Origin: Ceratodon purpureus
Lineage: Eukaryota; Streptophyta; Bryopsida; Pseudoditrichales; Ditrichaceae
NCBI GenBank assembly: GCA_014871385.1
Contig: CM026426.1
Location: 81,015,566-81,079,565 of the forward strand
Reading direction: 5' to 3'
DNA length: 64,000 nucleotides
Shown here: positions 42,670 to 55,560 of the stretch, piece by piece
Layout of the letters: every line of letters begins with the position of its first letter
Numbering within the stretch: position 1 is the stretch's first letter
The notes under the pieces: model-generated
What the model saw: only the letters and a program-made list of their open reading frames with translations
Databases searched by the model: none
What the model was told of the DNA's origin: nothing
Position numbers and translations under genes: made by a program

Positions 42670-44270
42670 AGATAAATTCACATGTTAAAAAAAATGATTA
42701 AATTATAATTTTCGTTTTGCCTTTCATTTTATATATATTGTCAGGACTGACTTGTTTATTTTTTCAATTTTCTATAATTTTTTACATATGCTCTTCTAAC
42801 TGTTACCACGATATTGAATTCAAATTGAGTATAATATGTACAATGTAGTGGAAACAAAAATAAACATTTCATATAAATTTTCTTACTGAAATCAGAAGAT
42901 ATTTTATACTTTATTTTAATAGCAAGCATTTTCATGATAGTGGTATCTACTTGGCAAAAAGAATAAAAAACTAAAAATGTACACGTAGTATTTTAGCTCA
43001 GAATTGCTAAAGAATAAGTAAGCAATAATTCATAAAAAATTGTTTGAATGGGATCTATTCAGATCATTTAGAATTTTCCAATAATATTATGTATCATTTT
43101 GGTACCTTTTAAGAGTAAATGTAGGATTTTTTGTATTCCACTTCAACATGGTAATTTTAGCTTTATATAAAAGAAATTTGAAGAAAACATCAGACACCTA
43201 TATCTTTAATGATACCTCTCCAATACTTGACTTTTAAAGCATAAGTATGACATTTGTCACCAATTGTTTCCTCAGATTAATCACCAATCTGTCAGTATGA
43301 AATTTATCGGTATGAAATTTGTCACCAATTGATTGCCCATTAGATCAACTTCACTCATGTTGGAGTACAATCGAGAAGATGACTTTGATAGCCCCTTTGT
43401 AGGAGTGTAAAACATTATTAATTTTTAACCATGTATGCCTTGATTATGGCCTCTACAACTTGGAATGTGATGCGGTTACATCTCCATTTGCATGTTCAAG
43501 GATGTGCTGCACATTCTCTCTCTTTCAATAGAAGATTAGAGAAAGGAGGAATGTTAAGAACCACCATGCATCTCAAGCTCTATTTCGGAGGATGTCATCC
43601 AATTTGTCAATCCTTATGCTCGTTGATATCTGATTTGCAACAAGTTTCATTATGGTATATAGCCTTCTATAAGTGCGCAGCTCATTGAAGTTGATGACTA
43701 TAAATGCCTTTTGCATTGTTGATGGTAAGTTGTTTGCGATGAGCCTAGGTTGGTGGGTCATGCAAGATCTATAGACCTATGTACATGGATTCATTAGAAC
43801 TCCATTTAGCTTAAGCATTGCCTTTGGATCAAATGAAATGTCCACTTTCTAAAAAAAATGGAGATAGCTTGTGACAGATCTTCATTGACTGGCAAGATTT
43901 TGATGCCAACTTCATGTGGATGGGCCCTACTAGACAAACACAAAGAATCAAGGACAACTTTAAATATGGTTTTTTAGAGGCTTATCCTAAATCAAAGTAC
44001 ATACGTAATCAAGGTACAAGTATTTAACTAGTACCAAGACTTCTTTGAAATTTGGGAACCCTTTGCAAATTCAACACATTCCATCGCACATGGTGCGGCT
44101 CTTTATGAATGGTGGGATGCAATGAATTGTGAAGCTAGGACCTCTAAAATATTAGATGACAGATCTTTTGACACATGAGCTTAAGATCAAAATGTGATTG
44201 TAGTTGAAGCTTATACACCATTGTTTACAAGAAGGTTGAACACAATCTATTGAAGCAAATCATGGCAAAG
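42670..44270. other. AT-rich then mixed sequence, no firm gene
   Basis: Up to 43.4 kb nothing is recognisable. At 43.4-44.2 kb there are short coding-like patches on both strands without a family. The stretch may be the interior of the LTR element whose 3' LTR is at 45.3 kb. Confidence 0.3.
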
Positions 44271-44274
44271 GACT

Positions 44275-44276
<2 letters not shown>

Positions 44277-44326
<50 letters not shown>
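44277..44326 (+). repeat. (AT)25 microsatellite
   Basis: Fifty bases of perfect AT dinucleotide repeat, uninterrupted. It can form a hairpin or cruciform and is prone to length change. Confidence 0.98.
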
Positions 44327-44328
<2 letters not shown>

Positions 44329-45251
44329 ACAATAGGTACTCAAACAATGTAGGGGCTAAAGACCTTCCCAATGGTACAGAGTAGAAAAGGTTCATTTCAA
44401 GGATGATCTAGGCATGGAAGATCACATGACAATGAAGGCGAGATTGATCTCAATGAGGCAGTAGGAGGTGATGGCCTTAATGGTCATGGCAACATGGACA
44501 TCAATGTAGACAGATCAATATATGAGGATCATGGTTCTCATAGTAATGACGATGGCAGAGGTGGAAACCGTAGAGTCTTTGAATTCAATGAGGACGACGT
44601 GCCACATCATCATGGACGATATGGCCATTATGCGGAGGGGGGGAGTTGAGGGACCTTCTTTGGAAAGTCTTTTTTATATATTAGATCTTTGGCGTGACAA
44701 TATTGATGATGCATTGGCTATGGAGATTGCAAAGAATGAGATAGAATCTTTGCAGCCTCTATGAATTTCTTTGTCATTTGCTTAACGTCATTGTGATTAA
44801 GAAATTCATGATGTAGAAGATCAACTCATTGCTTCACAAAAGTCAATTCTACACAAATTTCACTTTGAAAGTAAAAATATGACCGGTGCCTCTAAAGGTC
44901 CATTGGATGTTGAGATGCCCCATGTACATCTTGCAACGACTTCTCTGATAGGTAGTAGTAAAAGATAAGGTAGAGCCACCTTTGAGCTTCATTCACAGCT
45001 CAAACCACAACATTCTACTATGACTTGAAGTATTGCTAGTACATAAACTTAGATGTTCTAGGTAAAGTTGAAGTTGAAGCTACCAGAGTGGCTAAATCCA
45101 ATGTCCCTAGAAATTTTGGTCATGCAATACCACGTTGGAAATCTATTATATGAGCTATTGCAGTGGACACAATTGCTACCAATCAATTCACTTCAATACC
45201 TCTTCGATGATGTTGATCCGTAGAAAGGCTCATAGTTTGTGCTACTGTTCA

Positions 45252-45851
45252 AGGTAGGGGGAGAACGTGATAACGTGATTAAGGTGACGTGCTTAAGATA
45301 ACATGATTTAGTTACGCACTCTTGTTTCCTTCTTGTTTGAATAGTTTTCCATCTCCATCCGCCTCCCTTCCATCTCCGTCCGCCTCCCTTCCATCAGCTC
45401 TCCTCAATCCCTTCCATGACTACCTTTCTTTGACACTCTTCCCTCGTCATCTCTCCCCTCATTCCAACCCCTTCATTTGCCTCTATCCTAGTCGCCGCCT
45501 CTACACAATCCAACTCCCGTCCGCCTCTTCTATTCAATTCTTCTCTGATCCATGTCCGCTCCTTTCGATCCGATCTTTGTCCAAATCTTGGCCGATCCCC
45601 CTTCAAACTTTGCCAAACCTTCATGTCTGTCCCTCTCGTCCTCCCACGTCAGCTCCATAGCAACCCCCCTCCCCCTACGTCCTTCACTAGACTCTTGGCT
45701 TCCTTATTTGCAGTTTTTCTATTGCGGTTTCTAAGATCTTGCTTCTTACATAATTTATTCACATCATTGGTGTTATTTTTTAAAAACAAAAAATTTTGTC
45801 AGAGAATTGAAAAGATCGAGCAACAAACTCTATTCTCTTCTTTGTTCATCA
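45252..45851 (+). repeat. Probable polypurine tract and 3' LTR
   Basis: A purine tract AGGTAGGGGGAGAA (about 45252-45265) is followed at 45268 by TGATAACG. The candidate LTR ends TTGTTCATCA at 45851, with TGAT/ATCA as an inverted 4-bp end pair. Its interior is pyrimidine-rich (45340-45650, repeated CCATCTCC, CGCCTCCCTT). Length is about 584 bp. The 5' LTR and target duplication were not found, so this is a suggestion. Confidence 0.4.
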
Positions 45852-45859
45852 GCAATGAT

Positions 45860-46880
45860 TGATATAGTGCAAGCCATTATTAAAAGTATCTTAGTTAATC
45901 TTTTATAGTACCTTAAAGCATGATCCATTTCTTTGGTGGAGTGTCTGACATTAAGAAAGGTGTAGTTCCTCATTAAATACATCATAATAAGTCATATATA
46001 TTTCACTTTTACTTGTAGTTTTTTTTTTTTTAATGAAATGACTTACATAGATATATTTCATATTATTGAGACGCTTTTAGCATTCTTTTTTACTAGCAAA
46101 GTTGGCTGCTTGGCAACTCTACTCTATTCTTCGAAACAATGATAACAAATTTAGCCATGGCATACAAAACATAGAACACCCCTTCAAGCATTGATATTTG
46201 AATTGTTTCATTCAGATTTACTACAGCATGTTAGATTTTTATCACAGCATAAAACAAATAAAAAACTTCAATGCAACGAGATATCTTTGTTTTTGGATGT
46301 ACCATATATGTACTACAGGGAAATCAACCTTCATATAATAAAACTAAATTGCTATAACTACGTATGTGCATCACAGTGGTAGACTGTTACATATAATCAT
46401 TTAGGGTAGGTTTGTTAAATTGTTAGTATTATTTATACATAAAATTAAATTACAAGGTATAAAACTATCCATTATCAAAACATAAATTTTAATAAATTTT
46501 AAGTTTAATTTTAATTAAATCAAAATAATATTGCTTCATCATATAAAGATATTATTTGAAACAATCACAATGTTCACAACGTTCATCCTCTTCATGTAAT
46601 CACCGCTAGTAAGGTATACATTATCGTCAGGAAGTTTGTCTTGTATGGTCAGAAGCGTTGGCGGGTAGCCGACTATTCCTTATGAAAGAATAGGTGAACA
46701 AGGCAACATAAACACAAAGTTATGCATAATAGATGATTATGCAACTATACGATTGCTTCATCATGTCAAAATATTATTTGATAAAATCACAAAGTTTATA
46801 GTGGCTACATCATTAGTGCTACAAAGGTTAACATTACTCTCAACAAATTCGGACGCTAAGGTCACAAGCGTCAGTAGGCA
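45860..46880. other. AT-rich stretch with a diverged duplication
   Basis: No gene seen. Two diverged copies of a 150-bp unit start with ATTGCTTCATCAT at about 46530 and 46752 and share AATATTATTTG and a GCGTCAGTAGGCAG or GCGTTGGCGGGTAG block. The second copy overlaps the 3' end of the DUF7869 gene, so the first may be a duplicated terminal exon. Confidence 0.4.
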
Positions 46881-46885
46881 GCAAA

Positions 46886-49153
46886 CTAATCTTCATCTGA
46901 ATCATACCAGTTCATTGCAATGCCATTAGATTCAAATTTTGCCATAGCAGCAATTGCAACTTCATCGGATATCAAATGAGTCTTCAAAGGACCCTCATGC
47001 GTGGTCTTCTTGGTCCTATTAGTGTACACAACGGATTTACACTCCACCCACTTTGCAAGAGTCAACTCCTTCTCCCACCGTCTTGTCCAAGACACCCTAG
47101 CAACTAGTTTCTTACCTTCCTTCCTGCCCTTCATCAAAGTCCACCATTCAACTTTGAACTTCCCATAATTAGACCCAGACTCTATTATAAGGCCCTATGG
47201 CCCTACCCATTCAAATGAGTAGGTGGTATTTATTATTTTGACACCAAAAAACCTAGTTGGCACGTAACACGACACGATAGGGTTTGAACAAAGACTTTGG
47301 CCTAGGTTTTTTAGAACCGCAGACAAATATCTAGATCCCCTATATAATTGTCGTGTGCTTCAAACGCAATGACATGATCCCTTTTCTAGTTTGCGATGGG
47401 CCAAAATCCTTTCTGCAAGGTGGCGGGATTATCAGGAAGTGGCTCATTGATTTCCTTTGAAATTTTCCCCAATAAAATTCGTAGGGTTACATATCTTGTG
47501 CATATTTCTTATCCCGAGCCACGCCAGTACTCCAATACTCAATGTATTTAGATATTCCATTTTTAATGAAATTCCTCTTTTTGGAACTTTCTTTTGCTTG
47601 TACAACTTTGTCATTCACGATTGTCTTGTTGTCATCAATTTCACTACTGCCCCATAAGTGCTCATAGGGAACAGGTTTTGGATCACCAATGGAAAAACTT
47701 GGTTTGCCCTCACTGTCTCCCCTCCACATTTTCACAAATTTACAAAGTGGGATCCATGAGGCATAAGTCACATGCTTCTTTGCCTCATCACGGGCCATCC
47801 TACGTCATCTCCCTCCTCTTTTACATAGAACTTAAATAGATGCATTTCACCATGTCCCTCTATCACATCGTTTCCTTTGTAATAAAAATCAACTATGTAA
47901 AATTTGATGTCAATCACTTTCTCAACAACCTCCGAAATGAAGGCAACTGCCTTATGTGAATCCATGAATCCCTCCATGAGGTCGGTAAGGCAATATGTTT
48001 TCTTCCGTTTAATGAGCTTCAAAAGGTGACTAAAGTGCACATCAATGTCCTCATGTGTGTGATTGACGATCAAGAAACCAATTGTTACTTTCATGAATAT
48101 CCGTCTTGTTGTGAGTAGCGAGCAGAATGCCAAAAAAAACCGGTTCTTGTTGTCTTTGGTTGAATTATCAAGCATTGTTCTTTGGCAACACAATGGTAGG
48201 CCTACCAAGCAGAGGGGGAGGGAGAGGCTCATCTCTAGGGGGGTAGGATAGAGGAAATTCAACGTGACTTTCTATGCACTAACGCATCAAAAAATTCATT
48301 TTGCGGCAAAGCTTGAAAAAACACTCTTGTCTCCCGAATAGGTAGTCTCTCTAAGGCACAAAACACCCTACACAACAAGGTTATCGTGAAGTTCAAATCT
48401 CCTGGCCATAGGGCAATTGAGTAGTGTGCGTAAACATCGTCTCCATGTCTGTAAGTTAACATCCTCGTACATGATATAGAAATTTTACAGAGATCCGCTA
48501 TTGCCTTTGTGATACACTGCATTCGTGAAATAGTTGTTTTGGAGGTGTCCATCTTGTCGTGTATGATGTAGGGGAACTCCGTTGGCTTTTGTATAGATTG
48601 CGTTCACCACCCGTAATAAATGTTGCAACAAGCAACGTTGATAGTTCAGGTGCCTATTCCTAGCCTCTATCAAGCTTTGCCACTCCTTTGAACCTCTTGG
48701 ATACTTTGCAATGAGTTCAATAAGAAAGAAACACTCATTGAACTTGGAGAAATTACTACCTACCACCTTCCCCTTGACATTTCCGAAGTATTCCTTCCTC
48801 ATTTGACTAATGGAAGACTGCAAAATAGGCTTTGCGGTGCACTGCTCAATTACCTACAGAGATCATAGTCAAGACAATCAGTTGGTAAGGTTTTGAACTT
48901 GTTGGCGGGCAGGCGACAATAGTAATGAGTGAACGTGTGATGATTCAACAACATGATGGATGGATTGTAGATGGTGATACACTACTTGCCAATGAATCAA
49001 CTCTGCAAAGCATAAAGAGAAGGAACTTACGAAATTGGCCATTTTGCACATGTGATTCTCGTTCATGGCCAACAGGAGTACTTTCAACGCTCCCACTCTC
49101 TTCTTTCCAATCATATGGAGTGCAATAGGCATTTGGTCTACGTTCTCGTTCAC
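46886..49153 (-). pseudogene. DUF7869-type gene (transposon-associated), frameshifted
   Basis: Minus-strand reading from 49153 to 46886. The first part carries GNVKGKVVGSNFSKFNECFF and LIELIAKYPRGSKEWQSLIE. A frame change leads to KMDTSKTTISRMQ and YRHGDDVYAHYSIALWPGD, and another to LDNSTKDNKNRFFLAFCSLL, then VGFLIVNHTHEDID in slightly altered form (TIGFLIVNHTHEDID). HTHEDID after D-N-x4-K-D-N-K-N-R is the hallmark of the DUF7869 family, found in large, uncharacterised gene families of seed-free plants (family knowledge). At least two frameshifts break it. The last pieces are 47798-47487 and 47137-46886, ending NWYDSDED. Confidence 0.8.
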
Positions 49154-49496
49154 AATTGTAGTCAGCCTTGCACGCGCTTGTACCGTGTGAATTTGAGGAC
49201 GATTTATTCTAGCTTTGCCGTGACTATCATTGACTCGGCTACTTTTAGCAACATCTTTGTAGCTTTGGTAGGTGAATTTTGAAACACCGTGAATAATATA
49301 CTATGCTACCTCGCAGACGTCAACCTTGGCAAGAGTTACAAAAAGTTTTTGTTTGTCAGGTACAATGTGCAATTGGTCGTGCACAGCAAAAGACATCTTA
49401 GGCCTCGCCTCAAAGGTAGTGGCGTAAAATCTACAACGGATAAGCACTGTATCTTCTCATCAAAAATTCTGACAAAACCATTACTTGCAACACCTC

Positions 49497-50417
49497 TTAG
49501 AATTCACTAAGCGGCAATTGGTAGGCACAACAAGGGAACAAAATTTTATTAGAGGAGGCGTCGTCTTTTTTGCGGACTCTTCTTTGGACAAAGCAATAAG
49601 GATTTTTAGCAAAACCACCCAAACCATCCTCTATATTCCTGGTTTGGAAATTCTTGGAGCAGGACGTGACGATATCAGAGAGACAATGACCCCCTTCAAG
49701 TGGAGTATGAGTCAGACGCCATCTAAGAGTAGTTATTTGCAAGAGCTTGTCCTCATGGACAAACAAAACCCCAACTTCATTATCCTCTATAAATTCGTCA
49801 TCACATGCCTCGTCCTCTAAACATACTTGAATCATTGCCCTATTATAAACCGAGAATTCATCATTCAAAAGCTCGCAATACCAGTTCCTTCAACAGTGGC
49901 GGTCGGGATAAGCCCTATCGGATGTCGGAGTGGAACTTGAAGTTGTTGACTCCAGTCCTCCACTATGTTCAATAGTTTCTAAGTTGTTCCCTCGGAGGTA
50001 GACTCTTCATCATCATTCTAATCAGTTCTCTTAGACCAAATATACTCACAATAAGCCCTTTGATCCTAATTGTCCACATGGGAGTGGCATTCCTCAATAT
50101 CTTGATTGACATTTTGAAAGGTGACTTCCATTGGTTGCCCACCAACGGGACATGTGCGTGCATTGGGGACATAACTTGTATCCAATCCAGAGTATCAAAC
50201 GCCCCATGCATCCGCCATGCGTTACCAAATCTGGTATCTCGCAAAAGGCAACTTTGTTGGAGAATTTAGGATTGATGGTGGACACTCTCACAAGGAGGAA
50301 GAAGCTTTGGAAAATTAGGAAAATTTTCGAAGTTACCTTTGGAGAGCACTCCAAATTGACTCCCGTAGCAACACTGCGCCTTGTATTCCCTAAATCCGCA
50401 AGAAGCGCAACTTTCAT
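49497..50417 (-). pseudogene. Minus-strand ORFs upstream of the DUF7869 gene
   Basis: Two open frames, 49868-49497 (FIEDNEVGVLFVHEDKLLQI, RRVRKKDDASSNK) and 50417-50094, lie upstream of the DUF7869 gene on its strand. They may be its N-terminal exons or part of another decayed element. Domain not recognised; plus-strand frames overlap both. Confidence 0.3.
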
Positions 50418-50449
50418 CTGCTCTGCAAGGTCCAGGAACTCTTAAACAT

Positions 50450-51930
50450 GCTTGACATCTTGTACAACTTCTGCTGGTTGCCCGTCGAAGGTGTCGATGA
50501 GATCCCCACTCCGGCGTAAGACCTAAGATCTGCCTCCTTCCAAAGGATCTTGAGCCCTAAACAATTGCTCAACAACTTAAACCCTCCTTTAAAAATATTA
50601 AATTCATTTCCATGCTGTCTGAAACCTTAATCATCTTTACCATAACCAATATAGGATCTCGAGATTTTATACGGTCAATTAGTGCTCTGCCAACAAAATA
50701 AAGCCGAGAATGAGTGAGGGCCACGACAACGCCCTTTCTAACTACTATTGACACAATCGGCCATTCTTAAGAAACCTTTAAATTTGCTCCACTTCCATAG
50801 AATAGAATTTAATGTCGAGCATAACACTCTAGTCGTCGGCAAACCCTCAACAAACCTTGATGATGGGACAAGACTCTCTGTCAATCCAAGTGAAGTCTCC
50901 GACAAGTGCAGCCGCCGAAAGGGATGGATCTATCCGCAAACAAAATCAATGCCTCGGCGGCATCGAACTATTCCTCCTATCTAAAGTAATGTCATCCGCC
51001 GACTATGACTAACGGTTACGCCAACACATATTGCACAGGACATGTCTTGCCCATTAAATCAAATCCACTAACCGATCCAATCGGAATCAATGGAAAACAT
51101 TAAGTGTACGGCAGCAAAAGGGGCTATTAAGTTATTCACATCTAGAAATAAAGACAGTTCTCTCTGAAACGGGTGATTGAGGAGCGCTCTTTGATTGAAT
51201 CAAAAGTGAAATGACTTAAATAGAATGAAGTATGCGCCTTTGACGGGAGGTTAGTTGGGAATTCTCTTGAGTGTAATTTGGCGCTAGAGTTGAATTCAAG
51301 TTCACTTGCCTTGTTCAGATCAAGATTCTATCATGATAGCGAGATACTGCCGTTGTTAGAGAACAACGTAAAGTCTTTATTAATTATTTAGAACGTGGCA
51401 ATCAGAGAAGCTGTCACATCAAACACCTACAACGTAGACAAAAATCATGACTTGATGGCTAGATGAAAAGAAATCACGGCACATACCATCGGTCGCCAAC
51501 GTGGCGTGATTGGACGGATGTGTTGTATGGCCATCCTTGCATGGATGGTATGTATATAAACATACATCATATATCCATCGGGTGCACGGGAGGAATGCCT
51601 GTTGAGGGCAATGCCAAAACATGGAGATAAAAAAGGATGTAAAGAAGCAAGGCTTAGTAGAGGCTCTAATTCTTGCAATCAATCTGACCATGAAGACAAA
51701 GGACACTAACGTCTATCTTATGTACCAGACGCTGGAGGAGGGTCTTGGGCAATGTTTTCTTGGAAGGTGAGATACAATGTCTTCCCGTACTGTGGTGCAT
51801 TTTTGGCTCAATCGCGTCGATGGGCCGCCGACATTGGTATGGGTCCAGTTCATACGTGAAGAATATTACTGATATGTTGATCAACTTCTGATGTGCAAGA
51901 TTTTTGTAAGGAGAATTTTAGTCCTATCCT
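50450..51930. other. No firm gene
   Basis: Short ORFs on both strands, none with family features. No terminal repeats found. Confidence 0.35.
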
Positions 51931-51949
51931 TTAAAAGGCACCCTAGGCA

Positions 51950-52860
51950 AAAACATGGAAATTGCCCCTTGTATTTGTATTCGACAAGATGCACGAGGAC
52001 TGGCAAGCGGTCTTCAATGCATGAAGGAGGGGTCTTGCACTGGAGAGAATGGATTGAAGCCTAGCATGATTAAGAAGCTTGAATGACGGGACATAACATT
52101 GAACGGCTTGCAGTGGTTGATCAACTTCCGCGTCTATAAATGTAGGGAGCTCGCAAAGGAGATTATTTACTTTGATGTCTACATTAAGGTAACTGGCAAA
52201 GAGGTTGTCCAGCAAGACGAAATCTTTTTGCACATGTGGTGTGAGCAGAACAAGATGGATTACATCATTTGGAAGAAGCTGATGGTCTTGTCCTAGAACT
52301 ACTCGCTTCATAAACCGGGGGAGTTAACCGACAAGAAGTAGAGTATTTCTGAACCAAAATTGCTTCAAAACAAGAAGGAGTTTAATGACACCATGATGAG
52401 CAACATCAAAGCTGAGGTGTTTGATAGCAAAGTAGGATCAAAATGACTTTTGGGGTGGTATAATGGCTTGACCTCCACGACTACGCTAGCTCTTGACATA
52501 TTTGACGAAGTTGTAAAAAATACTCCAAGCTAGAGCTTGCAGATTCGTTGCAATTGGGAATGCAATTTGATGCCCGTGTTGATCTGACTCTCGAGGAGGT
52601 CATAAAGGTACTTGAAGATACTTGATCCTTGTCCTTTCATTGCTGCGTTCCTAAGATTTTTGTAATCTTTTGCTTTGATAAAGTGGGGAATAGCGTGCAC
52701 ATTTCACAAAAGGAGGTCAAGCTTGTTGGCGAGAGGGTTGCCCAAGAGGTAGAGGAGGATCTCTACAAGGATGATGAAGATATGGAAGCGGTGCATGTGG
52801 GGATTGTTGTTACCATCGCCTTGTGGCTTTCAAAGACAAAGTCCAATCACTCCTTTTAGG
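51950..52860 (+). pseudogene. Uncharacterised plus-strand gene remnant
   Basis: The plus strand gives coding-like blocks in one frame: LASGLQCMKEGSCTGENGLK, LNGLQWLINFRVYKCRELAK, EVVQQDEIFLHMWCEQNKMD, then KEFNDTMMSNIKAEVFDSKV after two stops. Piece 52629-52859 ends with EVKLVGERVAQEVEEDLYKD. Stops TGA (52084), TAG (52294) and more break it. No family is recognised. The minus-strand frame 52311-51943 is probably its shadow. Confidence 0.35.
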
Positions 52861-52869
52861 TAGAGGCAA

Positions 52870-54380
52870 GGCCAAAGAATAGCCCCTGGACAGTGCTCAC
52901 GTTGTAGTTTATTCCAAAAAACGCCAATGAGGTTTGGAAAAGCTTGCAAATCGATTCAAAGCCCAACATTTCTGTTTCCATTATGTATGAAAATCAAGAT
53001 GTGCCGGGGATTCTTTCCATAACTTCTTAGAGGTCACCAGCTTAAAACGGCTTTTGCCGGCACTTTGGAACGAAGCGAAAATGAAGACTTGTAGAGAAGT
53101 AGGGAATGAAGCTAGTGTGTGAGCGTAGAGCGGCGAGCACAGAGCACAAAGTAGAAAATAACATCAGAATATTAAAAATAGAAAGTTTCTTTGGCCATAC
53201 TTATTATCTTTAGTATAAAAATTGGACCTATGACTGTGGATTTCTTGTCCAAAAGTACCCCAAAAGTGTCAAGTTACCTCCTTGGAGCGAATGCTAAATA
53301 AACATTGTTGGATAGGACACAATACAATTCATGAGTTGGAAAGACGGGAAGAGAGGACATTCTGGGGTTGGATCATGGAGCCCACTGTTTTTGTATGTCA
53401 TCTTGACTCGTGGATGCATTTTGAGTTTGAGCGCAATATCATTCGGCTTTTGTCAAGCTTAGGTGATTACTTGGCTCCGGGTACAAATTAAGTTCCGAAG
53501 AGAGAGAGAGCACTTATTCAAGGTTCATTCATTCTTAACAATGGCACGTCATATATCAAACTTAGGAAGTCTCACTACACTCGGAAAATTACAAGTTTGT
53601 CTTTGCCCAGCGGAAAGTTGAAGAGGAGTGCGCCAATGTTAAGGAGAGTGATCACCAATCCTTATGAAGGTGATGTTGGAGACATAAACAGAATAGTGAA
53701 TTTCCTAGAAAGTTCGTGGTGGTTGAAAACTAATGTTTTAACTTCCAGTAAAAATGTAAATCTTGAATTCTACTATTAATCTGCTCTTTTTAGTGACTTT
53801 GTTAATATTTAGTGGCAATTGGTCATTTTTAAGTTTTGTACCAATGTTACAAAGACAAGTGTAGTCACATTTTTCAAAACTAACCAATGCAACGAATTCT
53901 CATAATTTCAAAAACACAAATTCATACTGTATGATTTTGAATACAAATTGTAGTGTAGAAAATTTGAGTTATACATGTTTACAAATTGAGTGTAGAAAAT
54001 TTTAATCCTCCACAACCGCTTCGGCAAAAAAATTAATGACAACAACAATGGAGAATCTGTGGTGATGGAAGATTCCAGCGGCTACAAAATACTAGGGAAC
54101 ACATGGAATTAATTCCGCTTGACTCTGTTCCTCACGCCTCGTAATTTCTTCTTTGCTGGACTCCTCCCTTCTCCTACAACTAGATTATTTTCCTACAAAG
54201 CCACAACATTGTCTGTCATTCATACATGGACGGCTTGCTAAATACTAAGGATCTAAATTTTTTAAATGTCTACCACTTAATCTGTTTTTTTGCTATTTCA
54301 CTTGCGTGCATATAACAAAATAATGTTTAATGAGTGAAATTCTTCTAGTTTATAATCTGAAAGAGACATTGCTGCCACAC
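52870..54380. other. No firm gene
   Basis: Short ORFs only. CACTACA-like words occur at 53574 and 54788 and TTGTAGTG at 53949, but they do not form a credible terminal pair. Confidence 0.35.
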
Positions 54381-54821
54381 TTTTAAAAGATACTGTAAAT
54401 GCTCCAAATAAATTTCACTACGGTTGTTGGCGCTAAGGACATATATGAACATTGGCCGCAATACACAATGAAAATTTGGAAATCCACCCCACACCAACCC
54501 ACCATTCCATCCTCCTCCTTCCTTTTTTTACTATATTGCTTGCTTATACACCTGCGTTGGATATTCTTCACGTTCACTATTCTACAAGTCCTTTCCCTAA
54601 CCGTCAAATACAAATTCAGTTTAAGTTTGGACATGTTGTAAGAATAAAAAACCGGATTCTCTACACTGAACTTTGAAGGCTGTTGCTCGTGCCATTGAAT
54701 TTTTCTTTCATTCTTTTGTCATAATTTGAACAGCATTTGGGCTTATGTTAATGATATTCACATTGACATGCAAAAGTATATAACATTTTCACTACAACGC
54801 AAAAATTAACATGTCCTACAC

Positions 54822-55560
54822 TCACTTGCGTAATGCGTGTGTCCCCTGCCTCATGTGGAGTTTCAAGTGCCTCTGCTGATTCTGTACCAAAACACTGCCA
54901 ACAAAAAGCAATGCGTCAATATTCCTTCTAAGTTCAGTGGTTTTCCAAAATATATACCGTCTCCATTCAATATTGAGACCATAAAGTCACAATTTCAAGT
55001 CAAAAAATGAGTAGTCGAAGATCTGATTGCCTTTATAACATTTCCTTACCTCAGTGCCTGTAGTTTGTACTTCACTTGCATTAAGGGGCGTCTGACATTC
55101 ATTGACACTAGAACATACCTTTTGCGTGCTCCCTAATGCAAGTTCTGTTGTTTTAGATTTCAAAGACTCTTCTAAATTAGCTAGTCGTTCATGAGTTTTA
55201 GAATAAGTGGGTTTGACGCAATCTGCTCCTCTGTCTGTCCAATCGATGGATCTAGTTTCCTAGATAGTAGCATGACCCCCCTGCGCCAATCACTTACACC
55301 TGCACTAAATTTGTTTTTCTACTGAACTGGTCAATTAGCAAATAGTTCCTTGCTTTACCTTCTTGACAACGCCTATCCCCCTCTTTCTCTCTTGCCCTTT
55401 TTGCATACCTCCTCCCCTTCTGTTTTTTTGCTTTTGTCTCACCGTATAATTTTCTGGAACCAAGTCAACTGATGTGCATTGTATTGTTCAATAACATCCT
55501 CAAATTCTTCTTCATTGTATTCCAAGTTGTCATCTATAGAAGGCAAAAACAGCCCAAAAT
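54822..55560 (-). pseudogene. Multi-exon minus-strand gene fragment, function unknown
   Basis: Three exon-like pieces with splice sites on the minus strand. The first (about 55547-55372) follows acceptor TTCTATAG and reads DNLEYNEEEFEDVIEQYNAH, then in a shifted frame GSRKLYGETKAKKQKGRRYA, KRAREKEGDRRCQE to a GT donor. The second (about 55255-55047) reads ETRSIDWTDRGADCVKPTYS, KTHERLANLEESLKSKTTEL and ends TTGTE at GTAAGG. The third (about 54882-54822) follows TACAG and reads SAEALETPHEAGDTRITQ to GTGAGT. The composition (acidic, then basic nuclear-localisation-like, then coiled coil) suggests a nuclear protein. Family unknown. One frame change in the first piece argues it is decayed. Confidence 0.45.

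Noticed and set aside
45322-45660. 112-residue Ser/Pro/Leu-rich plus-strand open frame
   Set aside because: Arises from the pyrimidine-rich part of the probable LTR; no domain pattern.
51943-52311. 122-residue minus-strand open frame
   Set aside because: Overlaps a plus-strand reading with better coding character that continues beyond it in frame.
53574-53956. CACTACA and TTGTAGTG words as a small CACTA element
   Set aside because: The bases beyond the shared CACTACA do not match (CTCGG against ATTTG), and no 3-bp target copy fits.
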